64,000 nucleotides of DNA from an uncultured Rubripirellula sp. (GTDB lineage Bacteria; Planctomycetota; Planctomycetia; Pirellulales; Pirellulaceae): contig CALJHC010000021.1 in the NCBI GenBank assembly GCA_938075415.1, positions 100,219 through 164,218 on the forward strand, written 5' to 3'. Below, piece by piece: positions 47,217-55,674 of the stretch. The notes beneath the pieces were generated by a model. The model saw only the letters and a program-made list of their open reading frames with translations, was not told the DNA's origin and did not search any database. Numbering within the stretch: position 1 is the first letter of the stretch; every line of letters starts with the position of its first letter. Made by a program: the position numbers and the translations under genes.

Positions 47217-47458
47217 CTGGTTTGGGCATCAACGAAGACGCGTGCCCACCATTCCGATCTTTGTTCGGGATTGGATAGCCCTATCAGAATATCCAATCCT
47301 GAGCACCAGAGAAGCGTCCAGAGCGTCGATAGGGCGTCCAACTGCATGATTTTCTTGCAATGTCGGTAAAAAACCAGCTTCTCATCAGCCGTCAACCAAT
47401 AAAAACCGACCAAAACCAGATCAATTGTGTCCGACGTCCTCCAAAAGACCTCTCTCAA
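47213..47458 (-). CDS. Possible small leader protein upstream of the membrane protein gene
   Basis: 81-residue frame with a TTG start (47458) whose stop TGA overlaps by 4 bp the ATG of the 614-residue membrane protein gene. It is Trp-rich with a hydrophobic stretch ALSTLWTLLWCSGLDILIGLS. No family recognised. The overlap and Trp/Leu content suggest a real coupled frame, but the non-ATG start and lack of homology leave it in doubt. Confidence 0.3.
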   Translation of the reverse strand: MREVFWRTSDTIDLVLVGFYWLTADEKLVFYRHCKKIMQLDALSTLWTLLWCSGLDILIGLSNPEQRSEWWARVFVDAQTR

Positions 47459-48017
47459 AAAAAGGACTAATCACACCAATCCGCGATGAATTCATTGCGA
47501 ATATCAATCAAAGAGTCTCAAAACATGGAAACTTGGTGTCCCAAAATAACATTTTCAAAAGTGCACCCTGAGTTGTGACTCCCTCTCACTTCGTCTCCCC
47601 GACTCTCTGTCAGTCATCCTCGCCACCCCCCCATCACTCTAAATCATCCGCTTTCTAAGTTCCAAGATTCCATGAAATCTGCACCGTCAAACCGGTGACG
47701 CTGATGCGATCCACAGTGTCGAGCCGACCGCAGTCCACTAATCTTGGCAACAGTTAACTCTTGAGTTGGCCAAGTTCAAATGCTGTATTAAAACTTGGTC
47801 CAAAATAAGGACTGAACGAATTCTCCTCAAATCGTTACGATGTCCTAGCCAAAGACGCGACAAATCAGAAGACGATCAGTAGGTGACAACTCCCTTGGCA
47901 ATCCTACCGTGATACAAAGGGCTTCCTCGCACGCCGATAAGCGACCACCCAACATCGTGATCTTTGACAAGTCACACCCATTCACCTTTCTTGAAGTGTC
48001 CCCAGGAGTCGAGCATC
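47459..48017. other. Divergent gap upstream of aminotransferase gene
   Basis: About 560 bp. No gene is supported, and no RNA family recognised. It should contain promoters for the 47.2-kb minus-strand operon and for the aminotransferase. Confidence 0.45.
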
Positions 48018-49436
48018 GTGGCCGCATCTAACTTGCCATCGCTGAACTTAATTGCCGACGCATTCAAGAATGACCCGCGTATCGCGGAGGCACGCCGGTT
48101 GGTTTCCGAGGCGATTGCCGATCACTCCTCGAACGTGAAAGGTGTGCGAAAAGCCAATCCCGTTTACCAAGCTGACTACGAGGCGATGCTTGAACGACTG
48201 ACTGCGGTCCGAGGTGTCCCACCGATCTGGCCATACCTTGCTTCGGGGATGGGAAGCGGCCCTTTCGTGGAACTCGCCGATGGAAGCGTAAAGCTTGACT
48301 TTATCTGCGGCATCGGTGTGCATGGCTGCGGACACCTCGATGAGACAATGGTGCAAGCCGGCATTGATGCAGCCCTGGAAGACACCGTCATGCAGGGAAA
48401 TCTACAGCAAAATCCGGCAAGCCTTCAGATGGGTGAACGATTGGTTGAATTGGCTTGTCAATCAGGAGCAAAACTGGAGCATTGCTTACTTTCCACCAGC
48501 GGTGCGATGGCGAATGAAAACGCGCTCAAGATCGCCTTCCACAACAAAACGCCAGCTGATCGTATCATCGCTTTTGATAATGCATTTGCAGGCCGAACGC
48601 TCGCAACCGCCGCGTTGACTGACAAGGCATCCTATCGTTCGGGACTGCCCGTGACGATCAACGTTGACTACCTACCTTTTCGAGACCCTCATCAGCCCGA
48701 ACGCAGCCAACGTTGGGCCGTTGATGAGCTTCATCGTCTTTTAAATCGGTTCCCTGGCAAGCACGCGGCCTTTTGGGCGGAACCTATCGCCGGGGAGGGT
48801 GGGTACTACGAGGGAACGCACGATTTTTTCCGAGCCATCTGCGAACCACTTCGCCAAAATAATATCCCCATCATTTTCGATGAGGTTCAGTCGTTCTCCC
48901 GAACCAGCCAGCCATTCACATTTCAACACCTTGGACTTGATGACTTTGCTGATATCGTCACCGTCGGAAAAATCACTCAGGTCTGCGCCACTCTCTATGG
49001 TAAATCCTTCAACCCAACCGGACCTATTCTCAGCCAAACCTTTACAGGTTCTTCAGCTTCCATTGCGACCGGTCTCGTAATGCTGGAACAACTCGAATCA
49101 ACTGGCTGCTTTGGTCCCGATGGTGCAAATCTCATTCGAGGTCAGCATTTTCAACGGGGACTTCAACAGCTGGCACAGAAGCATCCGAAACTGCTTAGTG
49201 GCCCATTCGGAACAGGGATGATGGTCGCGTTCACACCCGGTGATGGCAGTTTCGAGCAAGCTAAAGAATTGATGGGAATTATGTACGAAGTTGGCCTTCT
49301 CGGTTTTGTATGTGGTGCCAACCCAACTCGAATTCGTTTCCTTCCCCCCCCGGTAATCACGACAATCGAACACATTGATCTCGCTTTGCAGCTGCTTGAT
49401 CAATCGCTGGAAATACTCGAAAAGAAAATGGCCTGA
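48018..49436 (+). CDS. Class III PLP-dependent aminotransferase
   Basis: 472 residues from the GTG at 48018, which has AGGAG 11 nt upstream; the frame opens earlier with a TTG at 47964. The fold-type I features are clear: LDFICGIGVHGCGHLD, LLSTSGAMANENALKIAFHNK (cofactor phosphate site), IIAFDNAFAGRTLATAALT, IIFDEVQSFSRT with the PLP-binding Asp, and the Schiff-base lysine in IVTVGKITQVCATLYG (about residue 318). Acetylornithine, 4-aminobutyrate and lysine 6-aminotransferases share these motifs. The sequence resembles the L-lysine 6-aminotransferase / ornithine group, but the substrate cannot be fixed. It is a single gene. Confidence 0.87.
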   Translation: MAASNLPSLNLIADAFKNDPRIAEARRLVSEAIADHSSNVKGVRKANPVYQADYEAMLERLTAVRGVPPIWPYLASGMGSGPFVELADGSVKLDFICGIGVHGCGHLDETMVQAGIDAALEDTVMQGNLQQNPASLQMGERLVELACQSGAKLEHCLLSTSGAMANENALKIAFHNKTPADRIIAFDNAFAGRTLATAALTDKASYRSGLPVTINVDYLPFRDPHQPERSQRWAVDELHRLLNRFPGKHAAFWAEPIAGEGGYYEGTHDFFRAICEPLRQNNIPIIFDEVQSFSRTSQPFTFQHLGLDDFADIVTVGKITQVCATLYGKSFNPTGPILSQTFTGSSASIATGLVMLEQLESTGCFGPDGANLIRGQHFQRGLQQLAQKHPKLLSGPFGTGMMVAFTPGDGSFEQAKELMGIMYEVGLLGFVCGANPTRIRFLPPPVITTIEHIDLALQLLDQSLEILEKKMA

Positions 49437-49800
49437 AGGCGATCCAGTGATTTGAAAATGATCGGCACATCCATAATCGGTGTATTGCGAAATCGATCAA
49501 AACCACGCATCGGAAACAACACGATCACGAGTCCGAATTAAACAACGATTTCGAAATGATTACCAATCAAATTCTTACGCGCTAAACCGCCGGAATACGG
49601 GTTCGCCCGTGACTGATCGGTAGAGCCTGGTAGCCCCCAAGCATCAAACTCCGCCAAAGATGAAAGTCAAGTTGGCATGACTCCTGCCATTGGCATGACA
49701 ATATCTGCTAATCCAATGCATTGCTGACTAACCTTCTGGACCTGCCCATACTTCTCGGAAGACGCAGAATAACGTTGGATCAACAGGGACGCGTCAACCA
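49437..49800. other. Gap after aminotransferase
   Basis: About 360 bp. It holds a 10-bp direct repeat ttggcatgac near 49672 and 49690, but no gene was seen. Confidence 0.4.
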
Positions 49801-50259
49801 TTACTGAATCGCCAAAGCATCCTCGGATGACGCAAACGGGTTGATCCGAATGGGACCAGTTTGCTGGGTTCTCGAGACTTCTTCCGAGAATTCTCCGACG
49901 CGTGCAAAATCAGCTGACCCTGAACGGTTAATTGCCTGCTCTGATGCAGATTGAGGAAGGGTAACTGGTGGATTCAGTGAACTTCGAACGCTTCGATAGC
50001 CAACTGAAGACTGCAGAAGTGGCGGGGCTGCAAATGGGCTTAATCCGTACGGACGTACATGTCGACTTCCGTAGTAGACAGGTGGGTTGGTTGCGAAGTA
50101 GGGCGGTCGCCGCAAAGAACCTTGATACGACGCACCGTAAGGCTGATAAAAGCCGAATGGTAAGAAAGCATGCGCAGCCCCTGACTCGGCCGATGCCTGT
50201 TGCGACAGAAGGGAGGGGAGGCACAGGGCCAGCATCAAAAACGCTAAACATCGTCTCAT
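49801..50259 (-). CDS. Small secreted Tyr/Pro-rich protein, unknown
   Basis: 152 residues from the ATG at 50259, which has an AAGG-type sequence upstream; the frame is open to 50337 but the extension is unlike a signal. The N-terminus RRCLAFLMLALCLPSLLSQQASAES is a signal peptide with a likely cleavage after ASA. The mature part is rich in Tyr, Pro, Gly and Arg (PFGFYQPYGASYQG, PPVYYGSRHVRPYGLSPF), probably disordered and surface exposed. No family recognised. It lies between the aminotransferase and the GT4 gene on the opposite strand. Confidence 0.65.
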   Translation of the reverse strand: MRRCLAFLMLALCLPSLLSQQASAESGAAHAFLPFGFYQPYGASYQGSLRRPPYFATNPPVYYGSRHVRPYGLSPFAAPPLLQSSVGYRSVRSSLNPPVTLPQSASEQAINRSGSADFARVGEFSEEVSRTQQTGPIRINPFASSEDALAIQ

Positions 50260-50809
50260 GCCAATCAACCTTAAAACTAAAAATCGCTGAACACATTTTG
50301 AGAATTTGACGAGGAAAACTTCCAGATGTTTTCCCAATGTTCAAAATGGAACGCCGGAAGCAGAAGTGCAATACTCAATCAAGTCTCTAATATCACCAAT
50401 GGGATGTTACGCTCGAAAACTTCCGACCACCGTAGTTCGAGAGAGACTCCACTTCAACCGCGAACCACTTGCGACAGAAAATATCTTCAGCTCGCCCAGC
50501 ATGACTTCATCACTCACTTGATAAGACATCAGCTGAAACGAGGCAAAGTGTTCACGCCGCAACCGACGAATCAAGCCTAGAAAAAAAACCTGCTGTGATC
50601 AACGATTCAGAACAAAGCCATTCGAGGGGATCCGCGACGTGAGCCCCCCCGAAAGGAAGTGTCAATTCCACGGATATCCACCAATGCAAAGAACGGATTC
50701 CCAAAACTGCCTCTCCATGAATGGGGGAACCAGAGAACCTTGAATCGCACGGCTCATTCCCGCAGAAAATCACAAACCAGAACCTGGCACGCACCTTTCC
50801 TCACTCGCT
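50260..50809. other. Divergent gap before GT4 gene, 0.55 kb
   Basis: No gene supported. Short frames at 50306-50580 lack features. A purine-rich run aaaaaaaaacc near 50580 is the only notable base composition. Confidence 0.4.
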
Positions 50810-52009
50810 ATGGCTGTGCTGAACTGCGCGGTAAACTATGAAAATCGCCCTCAGGACTTCCATTCGCAAAACCAACAGAGACACTCGCTTTTGAAACTGG
50901 TATGCATCATTCCGACGCTAGAAGGTGGAGGTGCCGAGCGAGTGATGGCTGCACTTTGCTCGCAACTAACCCAACGTGAACATCAGGTGACTTTGATCAC
51001 GCTTGATGGTGGCGGAAATGAACGGCATCAAGTCGACCCATCGGTAAAACGAATTTGGTTAGGGGTGATGGGACAGCAATCAGGTCGATTTGGTCGCCTG
51101 ACAGGTTTTTGGCGTCGCATCCTCACCCTGAGAAAAGCGATCAAGGATGAACAACCCGATGTCGTTCTCGCCTTCTGCGACCAAATGAACATCACGTCAT
51201 TGATTGCGACCACCGGGCTGGGAATTGCCGTGGTCATCAGCGAGCGAAGCGATCCTCGCCAACAAAAACTCCCGCGAATCTGGGAAAACTTGCGGCGGCT
51301 TACTTACAGGAAAGCAGCCAAAGTGATCGTACTCTCAGAACCGATTGCCGAGTACCTGGCTACCACTTGCCACGCCAAGGTGGTGGTGATTCCATCGGCC
51401 ATTGACACCCCGGACGCAATGTCCGATCGAGCTCTGGCGGTCAACAACCAGCAAATCATTGCGATGGGTCGATTGGAATGGGAGAAGGGATTTGATCGCC
51501 TGATTGATGCGTTTACCGAGGTGGCGGATTCACATCCCGATTGGACACTGAAAATTCTCGGTGAGGGAAGTCAGAGACCGCAATTGGAAAAACAGATCTC
51601 GAAAGCCGATCTGGCAAACCGCATCTCAATGCCCGGCTGGAGACAAACTCCTTGGAAGGAACTGAACTCCGCTACTTTCTTCGTGCTACCAAGCCGCTAC
51701 GAAGGCTTTCCATCTGCCCTGATGGAAACAATGGCTCGAGGCATCCCATCGCTGGCGGTTGATTGCGACAGCGGTCCACGCGAGATAATCCACACGGTCT
51801 CAGCCGGATCCCCGGATGACTGCGCCGCGTTGCTCGTTGGAAACGATCTCCCGAACCTGAAGTACGGTTTGAAGAAAATGATCAACGATGCCTCAGAACG
51901 AGAGCAAATCGGGATACTGGGAAAATCAATCGTCAACCATTACAGCTGGTCAACAATGACCGACGCTTATGAGCGAGAACTCAACCTAGCGTCGCTGAAG
52001 TCACGCTGA
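50810..52009 (+). CDS. Family 4 glycosyltransferase (GT-B fold)
   Basis: 399 residues of a GT4 glycosyltransferase that transfers a sugar from a nucleotide donor to an unknown acceptor, likely for a surface polysaccharide. The GT-B acceptor domain starts near residue 27, KLVCIIPTLEGGGAERVMAALCSQL, and VLAFCDQMNITSLIAT follows. The donor domain shows IIAMGRLEWEKGFDRLIDAFTEV, LKILGEGSQRPQLEKQI, and the conserved SRYEGFPSALMETMARGIPSLAVDCDSGPREII, in which the catalytic/nucleotide glutamate sits in YEGFPSALMET. The first 25 residues are probably not needed; a TTG near residue 28 could be an alternative start. It is a single gene. Confidence 0.92.
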   Translation: MAVLNCAVNYENRPQDFHSQNQQRHSLLKLVCIIPTLEGGGAERVMAALCSQLTQREHQVTLITLDGGGNERHQVDPSVKRIWLGVMGQQSGRFGRLTGFWRRILTLRKAIKDEQPDVVLAFCDQMNITSLIATTGLGIAVVISERSDPRQQKLPRIWENLRRLTYRKAAKVIVLSEPIAEYLATTCHAKVVVIPSAIDTPDAMSDRALAVNNQQIIAMGRLEWEKGFDRLIDAFTEVADSHPDWTLKILGEGSQRPQLEKQISKADLANRISMPGWRQTPWKELNSATFFVLPSRYEGFPSALMETMARGIPSLAVDCDSGPREIIHTVSAGSPDDCAALLVGNDLPNLKYGLKKMINDASEREQIGILGKSIVNHYSWSTMTDAYERELNLASLKSR

Positions 52010-52316
52010 TCGAGCCCCTATTGATCAACCAGCAATCACTGTGGCCTGCGGGGACCGCTTCCAATCTCTTGCCTGCCTGCCGCACCGCTAAAGTGCATAG
52101 GTCCGTGGCAACAACCCGTCTCAAGGCAGCAACCTGTCGACGCGCATTCATTCCCGCGGCCGCCCGACGCTTTCTCCTTACCGACGCGCAGCATCGTTGG
52201 GTCGCAACGATCAGGGCGCAACGACAATACTCGAACTCAGGCCACGAGCAAATCCTCTCTCTGAATCAAAGAGAGGCTATCTTAAAACTAGCGGCTTGAT
52301 CGGTATCCCGATCGGC
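52010..52316. other. Gap between convergent GT4 and lipoprotein genes
   Basis: About 300 bp. It holds one 7-bp inverted repeat, cctctct / agagagg (52254-52276), a weak terminator candidate for both neighbours. No gene seen. Confidence 0.4.
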
Positions 52317-52535
52317 TTACATGATGCCGCCGTGAGTTCGGATCGGGGTAAGGTGGCTAGGCGAGTCCATGAACCAGAAACGCTCCCACTCATCCACCAT
52401 CGCGCGAAGATCGTCGGAAGTGAACAACAACTGCTGAACACGTCGCTCGGGCCGCGCAGAGTAGATCGGTACAAAGCAACCAACGGTGGTCGTAAGGCAG
52501 CCTGCAAGTACCAAAATTTGCATTAAACGTCGCAT
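52317..52535 (-). CDS. Small lipoprotein of unknown function
   Basis: 72 residues. The start MRRLMQILVLAGCLTTTVGCFVPIYSARPERRV is a lipoprotein signal with a lipobox TVGC (Cys near residue 20). The short mature part contains RRVQQLLFTSDDLRAMVDEWERFWFMDSPSHL. A strong Shine-Dalgarno sequence ggagga (52543-52548 on the minus strand) is 7-8 nt upstream of the ATG, which makes a real gene likely. It lies 64 bp downstream of the HU-type gene on the same strand. The function is unknown. Confidence 0.78.
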   Translation of the reverse strand: MRRLMQILVLAGCLTTTVGCFVPIYSARPERRVQQLLFTSDDLRAMVDEWERFWFMDSPSHLTPIRTHGGIM

Positions 52536-52599
52536 CGAGCGTTCCTCCGTGAACGACTAGCTTGTGTATCTACGTTAGTTGCTAGATTGTGTGATGTTT

Positions 52600-52992
52600 T
52601 CACGCATCCCAACGGCCACTTGGACCCTCAGGTGGAGCCTGATGATTTCCGTCATCCTGTTGCTCCGCGTGATTGACTTGGTTCGCACGCAGAACTCGGC
52701 GAGCTTCCGCCTCATCCAGTGCACGCACCTTCGCTTCCATGTACTTTCCCGGCTTGAAGGTAACAACGTGCTTTCGGGGCACATCAACCTGTTCACCGGT
52801 ACGCGGGTTTCGAGCCTTGCGAGCAGCACGTGGTTTGACTTCGAAAACTCCAAAGTTCCGAAGCTCAATACGCTCATCTCGTACCAAGGATTCAATGATC
52901 GCGTCAAACGTCTTTTGGACGACTTCTTTCGTTTGCTGTTGAGTTAGCCCAACCTCTTCCGAGATCGTTCTCACGATGTCTTTCTTGGTCAC
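52600..52992 (-). CDS. HU/IHF-family DNA-binding protein
   Basis: Nucleoid-associated protein that bends DNA. The frame is open from a GTG at 53010; the GTG at 52992 has the SD-like sequence AGGGAG 5-6 nt upstream and starts at the family N-terminus ([36 protein letters not shown]). This gives 130 residues. The beta-arm [17 protein letters not shown] [32 protein letters not shown] is diagnostic, and [13 protein letters not shown] belongs to the HU fold. The last about 35 residues, rich in Glu/Asn/Gln/Pro, are an extension not found in typical 90-residue HU. A small lipoprotein gene follows. Confidence 0.94.
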   Translation of the reverse strand: MTKKDIVRTISEEVGLTQQQTKEVVQKTFDAIIESLVRDERIELRNFGVFEVKPRAARKARNPRTGEQVDVPRKHVVTFKPGKYMEAKVRALDEAEARRVLRANQVNHAEQQDDGNHQAPPEGPSGRWDA

Positions 52993-53010
52993 ACTGACTC
53001 CCTGTTGCAC

Positions 53011-53500
53011 CGAAATGCCGCATCACTGATCGTTGTAAACCCTTTGCCACTTTTGACTTAACACTAAAAAAGTCTAGGTGGCCGGATCGCCATCGTCAAG
53101 CTAGTCACGCCAAATCGTCACAAACAGACTCACGAAATTCGTTCGTCACGTCTTCTGTATCGTCGCCCGTAATCGTCAACCTTGAACCAATCGGCACATT
53201 CGGGAAAAACTGTCCAAGAAAAACCCCTCTCGTGAGGGCCGTATTGGTCGCGGTCGGCCCGCAGCATCCACCCACAGCAGCCTTACTGGATAAAAAATGA
53301 ATCCTCTGGAAGCCCCAAGAAAATCATGAAAAACCGCTAGTCTCTACAAAACCCCAGTTGGGAATCAGGCAGGAACGACCGCTCTCGTAGAGAGATCATG
53401 AAGACTTCGGAGCAATCATTTATTTCCGAAGGATTTCGACATTCCTAGCAGGCCGAAAGGTTATGAGCAAAGAAATTAGATGGTTTCTCAGCCTGCAGAC
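53011..53500. other. Intergenic gap upstream of the 33-bp array
   Basis: About 490 bp between the HU-type gene and the array. No gene was seen. The promoter of the HU-type gene should be in the first part. Confidence 0.45.
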
Positions 53501-53640
53501 GTCCCCGTTGGATAGCAGTCCCCGCCTATGACAGTCCCCGTTGGATAGCAGTCCCCGCCTATGACAGTCCCCGTTGGATAGCAGTCCCCGCCTATGACAG
53601 TCCCCGTTGATAGCAGTCCCCGCTTACAACAGTCCCCGTG
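53501..53640. repeat. 33-bp tandem array, four copies, running into the kinase gene
   Basis: Units start at 53501, 53534, 53567 and 53600 (the last is 32 bp and diverged), then a further gtccccg. Each unit has two half units that start with gtccccg, 16-17 bp apart. The stop codon and last codons of the kinase gene (TAA at 53624-53626) lie inside the last copy. Confidence 0.95.
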
Positions 53641-54982
53641 TGATGAAGCCTAACACCGCACCAATGAGCAGGCTTACAGGAATAGCAATCGCCAGTGAAA
53701 TTGCGATTGGTACACCGTGGTCGCCACGGAGTTTTTGAAAATCACCGCCCCGGGGTAACGCCTGGTCAGACTCCGAGAAAATGGATTCATCATGCGGAAG
53801 CAGCGGGACTCTTGCGGAGTCAAAAGCTGCCTCCGAGAGACTGGAGAGACTCATCGATCCTGAGGAATTGGGCGAATCCATCATTTCCATCGACTCCCGC
53901 AATTGCGAGGGTTCCTTCGGTGGCGGCGGAGGTGTCCAGACTTGACGTTCGATTGGCAGATCGACCACTGGCCCATCCACACTGACCCATGGCTCCAACC
54001 TCTCGGCCACCTCAGCAGCCGATTGAATCCTTCTCATCGGGTCCTTTTCCATCATGTCGGCAATCACATCGACAAACTCCTCCGACAGGTCAGGTGCAAA
54101 TTTACGTGGATGCCACGGAGTTTGCTCGCAATGCCTCCGACACTTACTTCTGGAATCACCACCCGGGAAAGGGACTTTGCCTGTGACAGCAAAATAAAGC
54201 GTGCATCCGAGGGAATAAAGATCGCTCAGTGGCCCAACAGAATCTGGATCCTGAATTTGCTCGGGAGAGAGGTAATCGGCCGTCCCCACAATTTTCCCAG
54301 CGCGTGGATCGGCATCCTTACTCATCGTCCATACCGCCAAACCAATATCGGACACCTTCGCATGGCCCCCGGGAGTCACCAAGATATTTCCCGGTTTGAC
54401 ATCACGATGCGCCATTCCCAAATCATGCGCGTACTGTAATCCGGTGGCAGCCTCCGAAATAATTAAAGCCGCAGCCTCCATCGACAAAGGACCTTTCCCA
54501 AGAATCAGCCTTCTCAAATCATTTCCGGGAACGTATTCGGTCACCAAATAATGAACGTTACCGTCCTTGCCGGCATCAAATGCTCGAACAAGAAAAGGAT
54601 GATCCAGTCCCGCTTGGAGACGAATCTCATGCTGAAACGCAGCCCTCGACTCCTCGGTTGACTTCTCAAGAGGCAAAACCTTAACAGCACACTCACGCCC
54701 CATCACCTCGTGGACACCCTTGAAAACCTGCCCCATCCCTCCTTGCCCAATACCATCGGTGATCAGGTAGGGACCGAGTCGAAATTTGGTTCTCCCAAAC
54801 AGCAACTGCTCTGCCTGATAAGCGGTTATGTCACCACCTTTGACCAGTTCACCAGCGATCGACTTGGCATCCTGATTACCAATCACCTCCATCAAATCTT
54901 GGTACTTCGACTCGCTGACGAGACCGCTTTTCTGCAGCGCCTGGTAAAAGTTCAGATTGTTATTTGACTCTGGTTCTACCAT
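53624..54982 (-). CDS. Serine/threonine protein kinase with C-terminal membrane anchor
   Basis: Eukaryotic-like kinase of 452 residues from the ATG at 54982 (GGAG 8 nt upstream); a GTG start at 55000 is possible. The N-terminus (about 1-60) is a short helical region. The glycine loop GQGGMGQVFKG is followed by the ATP lysine in ECAVKVLP (about Lys101), the catalytic HRDVKPGN near 192-199, and APE-type ADYLSPEQ. The DFG position reads DIG (KVSDIGLAV, about 212-214), a substitution frequent in planctomycete kinases. A Pro/Ser-rich linker leads to the final helix AISLAIAIPVSLLIGAVLGFI, so the kinase is on the cytoplasmic side. Its 3' end lies within a tandem array. Confidence 0.93.
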   Translation of the reverse strand: MVEPESNNNLNFYQALQKSGLVSESKYQDLMEVIGNQDAKSIAGELVKGGDITAYQAEQLLFGRTKFRLGPYLITDGIGQGGMGQVFKGVHEVMGRECAVKVLPLEKSTEESRAAFQHEIRLQAGLDHPFLVRAFDAGKDGNVHYLVTEYVPGNDLRRLILGKGPLSMEAAALIISEAATGLQYAHDLGMAHRDVKPGNILVTPGGHAKVSDIGLAVWTMSKDADPRAGKIVGTADYLSPEQIQDPDSVGPLSDLYSLGCTLYFAVTGKVPFPGGDSRSKCRRHCEQTPWHPRKFAPDLSEEFVDVIADMMEKDPMRRIQSAAEVAERLEPWVSVDGPVVDLPIERQVWTPPPPPKEPSQLRESMEMMDSPNSSGSMSLSSLSEAAFDSARVPLLPHDESIFSESDQALPRGGDFQKLRGDHGVPIAISLAIAIPVSLLIGAVLGFITRGLL

Positions 54983-55000
54983 TGATGGACTCCAAGCCAC

Positions 55001-55674
55001 TGGTCAGTTCACTCTCAAAATCAATGCCGAATGATCTTGTTTTGGGCCTAACCGGGTTCAATCCAAGGAACAAAACTTTGCACAACATAACCGATCTACC
55101 CAGCCTTGGAGATGATTAGGTTGCCGGTGGGTGTCCCTGGAACACGATCACCAAGGGAAAAACCAAATCACCAAGCGTCATCAAGTATTTGATTCAGCGT
55201 TTGTCACTTCTCGGGTCACTTCGCAAAGCGCTTCTCAGGTCATTTCGCAAGGCGCTTCTCGGGTCACTTCTCAGGTCACTTCTCAGGTCACTTCTCAGGT
55301 CACTTCTCGGGTCACTTCTCGGGGCACTTCTCGGGTCATTTCTCGGGTCATTTCTCAGCGAATTGCTTCGCGGTTCTAAACGAATCCGAGATAAGCTTGG
55401 CGTCTTGCTGCAGCAACCAACGAATCCCTTGGAGATTCACATCGTGTGTTACCGATGATCCGCTAAAAAAACAGTGTGAAACCGATCCTCAGCAATGATG
55501 CAATCCACGCTTTCGCAATGACACCAAAATCCGCCCGGGACGGAACTCTCGGTTCAACGTTTCGCCATTTAAGAACCGTCAGCTCGCCTTCAATCGGCCC
55601 CGCTGTAATCAGCAAGCAAACGTAGCCGTAAAAAACCGATCGCAAAAACGAGTGACTGATTTCGGGCGGTATAA
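55001..55674. other. Gap with 12-bp tandem array, 0.67 kb
   Basis: The main content is the 12-bp array at 55207-55362 (listed separately). Frames across the array (82 and 89 codons) are open only because the unit length is a multiple of three, and I do not call them genes. Confidence 0.6.
55207..55362. repeat. 12-bp tandem repeat, 13 copies
   Basis: Thirteen units of 12 bp with consensus cttctc(g/a)ggtca. The first two pairs alternate with a cttcgcaaagcg variant, which gives a 24-bp higher order at the start; later units are more uniform. Confidence 0.95.

Noticed and set aside
53501..53640. A CRISPR array
   Set aside because: The units are adjacent copies without distinct spacers, so this is a simple tandem repeat. 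No cas genes are present.
55131..55458. Genes across the 12-bp array
   Set aside because: The frames are open because the unit is a multiple of three. The products are pure repeats without a folded part or Shine-Dalgarno sequence.
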